The position numbers were made by a program, and so were the translations under genes. Source: Brevibacillus sp. DP1.3A (GTDB lineage: Bacteria > Bacillota > Bacilli > Brevibacillales > Brevibacillaceae). Taken from it: a stretch of DNA of 64,000 bases. The notes under the pieces were generated by a model, which saw nothing but the letters and a program-made list of their open reading frames with translations, had not been told where the DNA came from and did not search any database. Below, piece by piece: positions 60,275-64,000 of this stretch; positions within the stretch are counted from its first letter, which is position 1; the number at the start of each line of letters is the position of its first letter. The stretch covers positions 2,649,001 through 2,713,000 of the forward strand of contig NZ_CP085876.1 of NCBI RefSeq assembly GCF_013284245.2. Reading direction: 5' to 3'.

Positions 60275-60835
60275 TTAACGTGGGAGGCGAACCTGGGACA
60301 GCGGCCAGTATACGACCTCTGCACGTCCAACTACATGATCCAGTTGAACAGGGCCAATGACGCGGCTGTCCATACTGTTGTTGCGATTGTCCCCCATAAC
60401 AAACACACTGCCCTCAGGAATTTTCACAGGGTCAAAATCTTCGGTTAACGTCACACCTGACGAAGAAGCTTTTAGCTTGTTTTCGACCAAATACTCTTCG
60501 CTGAGCGGTTGACCATTGACATACACTTGATCATTTTTGGCTTCAACGGTGTCACCTGCTACTGCGACCACGCGCTTGATCCAGTTGTCGCCAGTTGCAT
60601 CTGGATGAATGATGACGATATCGCCAGGCTGCGGTTCTTTGAGATAGTAAACCGCTTTGTTTACGATGACGCGCTCGCGGTCATGCAACGTACTTTCCAT
60701 CGAACGCCCTTGGACAACGTAGGGAGCCATGACAAATACGTAGATAAAGGCAGTCAATCCGCCAATCAAGACAAACGATTTTAACCAATCGAGCAATTCC
60801 GCTTTCCATTTTGGTGTAGGGTTGGTTTGTTCCAT
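60275..60835 (-). CDS. lepB: Type I signal peptidase
   Basis: A 186-residue membrane-anchored protease. One N-terminal helix (about 18-40) is followed by the outside domain with Ser45 in GRSMESTL and Lys87 in WIKRVVAVAGD, the catalytic Ser-Lys pair, and MGDNRNNSMDSR, box E of the family. It removes signal peptides from exported proteins. The short form is typical of Sip proteins in Bacillales, which often have several copies. Confidence 0.95.
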   Translation of the reverse strand: MEQTNPTPKWKAELLDWLKSFVLIGGLTAFIYVFVMAPYVVQGRSMESTLHDRERVIVNKAVYYLKEPQPGDIVIIHPDATGDNWIKRVVAVAGDTVEAKNDQVYVNGQPLSEEYLVENKLKASSSGVTLTEDFDPVKIPEGSVFVMGDNRNNSMDSRVIGPVQLDHVVGRAEVVYWPLSQVRLPR

Positions 60836-61210
60836 TGAAATTCTCCTATGTATGTAGTTTCTGTGGCAAATATGCCTGAGTCAAATGCCTCGTGTGTGTA
60901 AGGCTGTCTTCCCATTATACATGCTTTACGAATAGATACGAAAGATGATTCAAGGAAATAATTGGCTTCGTGGATGAAGCTGAAAAAGTCGTAACATTAT
61001 TTTGCAAGCTTACCTATTGTCAGTTTTTCCTGTTTGAGTTAAGATGTTCTTGAAATAAGTTTTACAATAAAAATATTAAGTGGTAAACACTTTGTCTGGC
61101 TCATACATATCTTTCGTGAAAAGAAATAATTTCGGGAGTCCTCTTGATCTTCCGGTACTTAGGCTATATAGTTTTATAGTAAAAGTACTTATATTATTAA
61201 TTTTCCGAAA
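60836..61210. other. Non-coding region between lepB and the MarR gene
   Basis: This 375-bp region holds the upstream sequences of two divergent genes. I see a SigA-like promoter near its right end and, after the -10, an AT-rich run with an 8-bp palindrome AAGTACTT (61184-61191), which may be the MarR operator. No ORF with a ribosome-binding site and no RNA family were recognised in the rest. Confidence 0.6.
61144..61172 (+). promoter_or_regulatory. Promoter of the MarR gene
   Basis: TTGATC and TATAGT are separated by 17 bp about 40 bp before the start codon. Repeated TATAG-like and AGTACTT sequences right after the -10 could be where the regulator binds its own promoter. Confidence 0.5.
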
Positions 61211-61648
61211 ATGGGTGATGTTGTGAGCAATATGTCCCGTGCCAGTAAACTTGAGGAACTGGATCGAGTATTTGTCGAGATTGCTCGTTTCTTTATTAAC
61301 AATTGGCTAGAGGAAGAGTCAATCAGTCCGAAGCAGTTTATCTTGCTGCGTGTGCTACATCAAAAAGGACGAAGCACAGTTTCTGAGCTGGCGACTATTT
61401 TGAAGTTATCCAATAGTGCCACCACAATCGCACTCAATCGGTTGGTCAAGGCTGGTTTTATTGACCGGGTTCGAGATGAACAGGATCGACGTGTCGTGTG
61501 GGTCGCTTTGTCACAACAAGCCGTTCCGACTCTGGAAGGACTTTTGTGTCACAGGAGAGCACTAGTAGGAAAGCTGCTGGAGAATCTGTCTGACGACGAG
61601 TTAGAGCAGTTTACGTATTTTCTCAGGAAAATGCAGCAGTGCATATAG
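61211..61648 (+). CDS. MarR family transcriptional regulator
   Basis: A 145-residue winged-helix regulator. The recognition region is STVSELATILKLSNSATTIALNRLVKAGFIDRVRDEQDRRVVWV with helix 4 and the wing (Asp-Glu-Gln-Asp-Arg-Arg), flanked by dimerisation helices. GTG at 61223 is another possible start, because no strong binding site lies before either. It is followed after 75 bases by a gene for a secreted repeat protein which it may control. The ligand is unknown. Confidence 0.88.
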   Translation: MGDVVSNMSRASKLEELDRVFVEIARFFINNWLEEESISPKQFILLRVLHQKGRSTVSELATILKLSNSATTIALNRLVKAGFIDRVRDEQDRRVVWVALSQQAVPTLEGLLCHRRALVGKLLENLSDDELEQFTYFLRKMQQCI

Positions 61649-61693
61649 CATACCTTCAAGTTCGGGTTTGGGGACATTCGTGTAAGACAAAAG

Positions 61694-61722
61694 TGTGTAC
61701 CGCGGGAATGGGAGTGTACACA
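61694..61722 (+). promoter_or_regulatory. Hairpin holding the ribosome-binding site of the secreted repeat-protein gene
   Basis: TGTGTAC (61694-61700) and GTACACA (61716-61722) are perfect inverted arms. The binding site GGGAG (61710-61714) lies in the 15-base loop and the ATG starts just after the stem. Such a fold could control translation, for example by temperature or a bound protein. Function is inferred only from the layout. Confidence 0.4.
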
Positions 61723-61723
61723 T

Positions 61724-62206
61724 ATGAAAAAGAAAAGCACACTGATCATGAGTTCTTGTATCTTAGGAGCGGCTCTCTTCACACAAGCTGCATTTGCAGA
61801 AGAGGCAGTAAAAGCTACTGAAACGACTACTGCAACAGAAGCAAAAACAACTGCAACTGAAGAAAAACCAGCAACTACAGAAGAAAAGCCTGCAAATACT
61901 GAAGAAAAACCAGCAACTGAAACCACAACAACTGCACCAGCAACTAAACCTGAAGTAAAACCTGCGACTCCAGAAACAGTTTCCCCAATTCAAGGTTTGA
62001 CTCAACAAGGTGGCTGGGTCATCATGCCAGGTAAAGATGAGTATGTATGGGTGAGTGGACAATATGTTCCAGTAATCTCTAACGTAGCTGGTTGGGCAAT
62101 GATGCCAGGAGTAGATCAATTTGTTACTACTGGTGGCGTAACTCCTGTGAGTGCTCCAGCAGCTGGTTGGGCAACGATCGCTCCAGAATCCGATAACGAA
62201 AAATAA
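61724..62206 (+). CDS. Secreted Thr/Glu-rich protein with Trp-Met-Pro-Gly repeats
   Basis: A 160-residue exported protein. The signal peptide ends near AAFA (about residue 25). Residues 30-75 are low-complexity Thr/Glu/Ala/Lys with units like TEEKPATTEEKPAN. The C-terminal 70 residues contain three related pieces centred on GGWVIMPGK, GWAMMPGV and GWATIAPE, each about 25-30 residues, which suggests a small repeated fold. No family was recognised. It lies just downstream of the MarR gene and before a strong terminator. Confidence 0.8.
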   Translation: MKKKSTLIMSSCILGAALFTQAAFAEEAVKATETTTATEAKTTATEEKPATTEEKPANTEEKPATETTTTAPATKPEVKPATPETVSPIQGLTQQGGWVIMPGKDEYVWVSGQYVPVISNVAGWAMMPGVDQFVTTGGVTPVSAPAAGWATIAPESDNEK

Positions 62207-62220
62207 GCATAGCTGATGAT

Positions 62221-62261
62221 AAAGACGCTTTGTCCCTCGATTGGGCAAGGCGTCTTTTTTT
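62221..62261 (+). terminator. Terminator after the secreted repeat-protein gene
   Basis: AAAGACGC...GCGTCTTT with inner CCC/GGG pairing, followed by a T-run. Confidence 0.9.
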
Positions 62262-62327
62262 CGGCTAAATCTGGAGATTCCCGTACAAACTATAGCGAAT
62301 AGAAACCAGAGGGAAGGAGGAACGAAA

Positions 62328-62510
62328 ATGGCAGGTTATGAAAAAGATCAGGCTCGATCCAGGGCGAGAGAGTTGGGCACTGAGGATGCAGGTGGAGCCG
62401 TCTACTATCAAGAGGCAGACGAATATACGGCTGGTCTAGCTACAACGCAAGAGTTGGTCAGTGACATGTACAAGATGGGAACCATTGAGGACAGGGAACA
62501 GACCGTGTAA
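62328..62510 (+). CDS. YozQ family (DUF4025) small protein
   Basis: A 60-residue acidic protein starting at ATG 62328 after GGGAAGGAGG. The pattern Tyr-Tyr-Gln-Glu-Ala-Asp-Glu-Tyr followed by GLATTQELVSDMYKMGTI fits the YozQ/DUF4025 group of Bacillales. Function is unknown; such short proteins are often made during sporulation. It is a single-gene unit with its own terminator. Confidence 0.75.
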   Translation: MAGYEKDQARSRARELGTEDAGGAVYYQEADEYTAGLATTQELVSDMYKMGTIEDREQTV

Positions 62511-62530
62511 AAACATAGGAAAAGAGCAAG

Positions 62531-62565
62531 GTCAGCCTGGAAACAAGGAGGCTGGCCGCTTTTTG
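62531..62565 (+). terminator. Terminator after the YozQ-like gene
   Basis: GGTCAGCCT and AGGCTGGCC pair with one G-U, then five T. Confidence 0.88.
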
Positions 62566-62656
62566 TTTCGTTGATAAAAAATTTTTTATTGACTTGGTAG
62601 ATTGTATCGGTAAAAATACAAGAGGAATCAGAAAATTTAAAAAGGGTGTGCCACGA

Positions 62657-63772
62657 ATGAGAGACTCACGATTAGATCAATTAGCGCACAATCTGGTTAA
62701 CTATTCTGTACGAGTACAGCCAGGGGAAAACATTTTGATCAACGCGAAAGGGGACACACCGGATTTGGTGCAAGCCCTCGTGCGTGAGATTTACAAAGCA
62801 GGCGGCAGTCCTTATGTTCAATTGATTAATCCCGCCGTCAGCCGAGAAATCGCAATGAATTGCAATGAAGAGCAGTTGAAGACCATGGCTCAACATGAAG
62901 TTGAACTCATGGAGAAAATGCAAGGTTACATCGGGATTCGTGCAGCGAACAACATCAATGAAATGGCTGATGTTCCAAGTGACAAGCTGAGCATCTATTC
63001 TCGCTTGTATGAGCTGCCGGTGATGAACGTGCGCGTGCCTAAAACGAAGTGGGTTGTTCTTCGTTACCCGAATCCTTCCATGGCACAGCTTGCGAATATG
63101 TCTACAGCAGCTTTTGAAGATTTTTACTTCCAAGTATGTAACCTGGATTACGCGAAAATGGACAAAGCAATGGATAGTCTGGTTGACTTGATGAATCGCA
63201 CAGACAAGGTACGCTTGGTAGGACCTGAAACGGATCTCAGCTTCTCAATCAAGGACATTCCTGCTGTGAAATGTGCTGGCCTGCGCAATATTCCAGATGG
63301 TGAAGTGTATACAGCACCTGTGAAGGATTCCGTAAATGGCGTTATCACTCATAATGCGCCAACACCATACCACGGCTTCACTTTCGAAAATGTTCGCTTG
63401 ACCTTCAAGGACGGTAAAATTGTGGAAGCAACAGCGAACGATACCGAACGCTTGAATCAAATTTTGGATACGGACGAGGGAGCGCGCTTCGTTGGGGAAT
63501 TCGCTATCGGTGTGAATCCTTACATTCGCAACCCGATGAAAGATATCTTGTTTGACGAAAAAATAGACGGAAGCTTCCACTTCACGCCTGGTCAATGCTA
63601 TGACGAAGCATACAATGGCAACAAATCGTCTGTGCACTGGGACATGGTTTCCATCCAGCGTCCGGATTGGGGTGGAGGAGAAATCTGGTTTGATGACGTC
63701 CTGATTCGCAAAGATGGTCGTTTTGTCATTGCAGAACTTGAATGTTTGAATCCAGAAAACTTGAAAGGGTAA
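62657..63772 (+). CDS. M29 family aminopeptidase (AmpS/AmpT-like)
   Basis: A 371-residue M29 aminopeptidase. It has the family opening LDQLAHNLVNYSVRVQPGENILI, GLRNIPDGEVYTAPVKDSV with a zinc-binding Glu, NDTERLNQILDTDEGARFVGEFAIGVNP, and HFTPGQCYDEA then SSVHWDMV with further ligands. It removes N-terminal residues from peptides in the cytosol using two metal ions. The ATG at 62657 begins the alignment; the earlier in-frame start lacks support. A TTGACT box at 62589 may be its -35. Length is a little below the 410 residues of many M29 enzymes. Confidence 0.9.
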   Translation: MRDSRLDQLAHNLVNYSVRVQPGENILINAKGDTPDLVQALVREIYKAGGSPYVQLINPAVSREIAMNCNEEQLKTMAQHEVELMEKMQGYIGIRAANNINEMADVPSDKLSIYSRLYELPVMNVRVPKTKWVVLRYPNPSMAQLANMSTAAFEDFYFQVCNLDYAKMDKAMDSLVDLMNRTDKVRLVGPETDLSFSIKDIPAVKCAGLRNIPDGEVYTAPVKDSVNGVITHNAPTPYHGFTFENVRLTFKDGKIVEATANDTERLNQILDTDEGARFVGEFAIGVNPYIRNPMKDILFDEKIDGSFHFTPGQCYDEAYNGNKSSVHWDMVSIQRPDWGGGEIWFDDVLIRKDGRFVIAELECLNPENLKG

Positions 63773-63789
63773 GGCAAAGCCTACCCAAA

Positions 63790-64000
63790 TCATTTGTCGT
63801 ACTGACGAAGCCTTTCGTGAGCAAGCATAATATCCATTTCTAGCTGAAATAGCATGTGCAGATTGCTTGAAGGAAGAGTAATTCTGCGTGCTGCGTGGTA
63901 GAGAAGTGGCTTGTTTTGTTTGATGACCGTCATGATTTCCACAACCGGTGGAACGACTTGCTTGATTCTTAGCAGACTTTGCAAATAGCGAAGAAAGGTT
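63790..64000 (-). CDS. C-terminal part of an unrecognised protein running off the right edge
   Basis: The minus-strand frame stays open from the right end of the window to a stop at 63790, giving about 69 residues. The sequence contains Val-Pro-Pro-Val-Val-Glu-Ile-Met, then a basic Arg-Arg and a helix LHMLFQLEMDIMLAHERL. It appears soluble and helical. No start is visible, so the true N-terminus lies beyond the window, and I do not recognise the family. A short hairpin GGGTAAGGC-AAA-GCCTACCC near 63767-63786 separates it from the aminopeptidase gene. Confidence 0.55.
   Translation of the reverse strand, partial: TFLRYLQSLLRIKQVVPPVVEIMTVIKQNKPLLYHAARRITLPSSNLHMLFQLEMDIMLAHERLRQYDK

Overview
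The window looks like a chromosomal segment of a spore-forming member of the Bacillales, most likely Brevibacillus (inferred from gene content, protein style and frequent GTG/TTG starts; no database search was run). It holds spoVM, pdaA, a CotS-type coat kinase and other spore-associated genes. It also holds the conserved block spoVM - rpmB - yloU - fakA - degV - sdaAB - sdaAA - recG, known in the same order in Bacillus subtilis.

Layout. 0.3-5.8 kb: a secreted PrcB-domain protein, an RDD membrane protein, an M20 peptidase, a three-gene polar amino-acid ABC importer and the thiamine transporter ThiT. 5.9-14.3 kb: the spoVM-recG block, with two extra genes: a 57-aa membrane protein before spoVM and an unrecognised 163-aa protein between degV and sdaAB. 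14.4-17.5 kb: a secreted protein, a decayed acetyltransferase, a VOC protein and an AraC regulator.

17.6-25.3 kb is the most unusual part. A LexA-controlled Y-family DNA polymerase gene is cut inside its catalytic SIDE motif by about 5.66 kb of foreign DNA. The two halves share a 5-bp ATCGA core and rejoin in frame to a 413-aa protein. The insert carries its own SOS-box operon on the opposite strand: a 36-aa ORF, a small protein, an intact 413-aa Y-family polymerase and a YolD-like protein. These are paralogues of the genes at the disrupted locus in a different order. The rest of the insert is decayed: a possible recombinase fragment, a quinone-oxidoreductase pseudogene, an AraC regulator, a VOC protein and remnants of IS3- and IS256-family transposases.

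25.5-38.6 kb: a hypothetical gene, paired ABC exporter half-transporters, an MFS transporter, an amidohydrolase, an SRPBCC protein, a divergent EamA/LysR pair, a TIGR02206-type membrane protein, a 39-aa CXXC protein, a Gmad2 lipoprotein and aspartase. 38.6-47.5 kb: PdaA, an extremely acidic 89-aa protein upstream of a SWIM-SNF2 helicase, a CotS-like kinase with a long basic tail, a glycosyltransferase and a 21/42-nt-repeat protein; several of these are likely spore-envelope genes.

47.6-54.5 kb is a MoxR/DUF58/DUF4129/DUF4350 operon with SpoIIM- and RDD-family neighbours, probably one membrane-linked system. 54.6-64 kb: a coiled-coil/NAGPA pair, gamma-glutamyltransferase with an added C-terminal domain, an epimerase-like protein, an M15 carboxypeptidase, signal peptidase I, a MarR regulator, a repeat-containing secreted protein, a YozQ-like protein, an M29 aminopeptidase and a partial gene at the right edge. 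No rRNA, tRNA or CRISPR array was seen.
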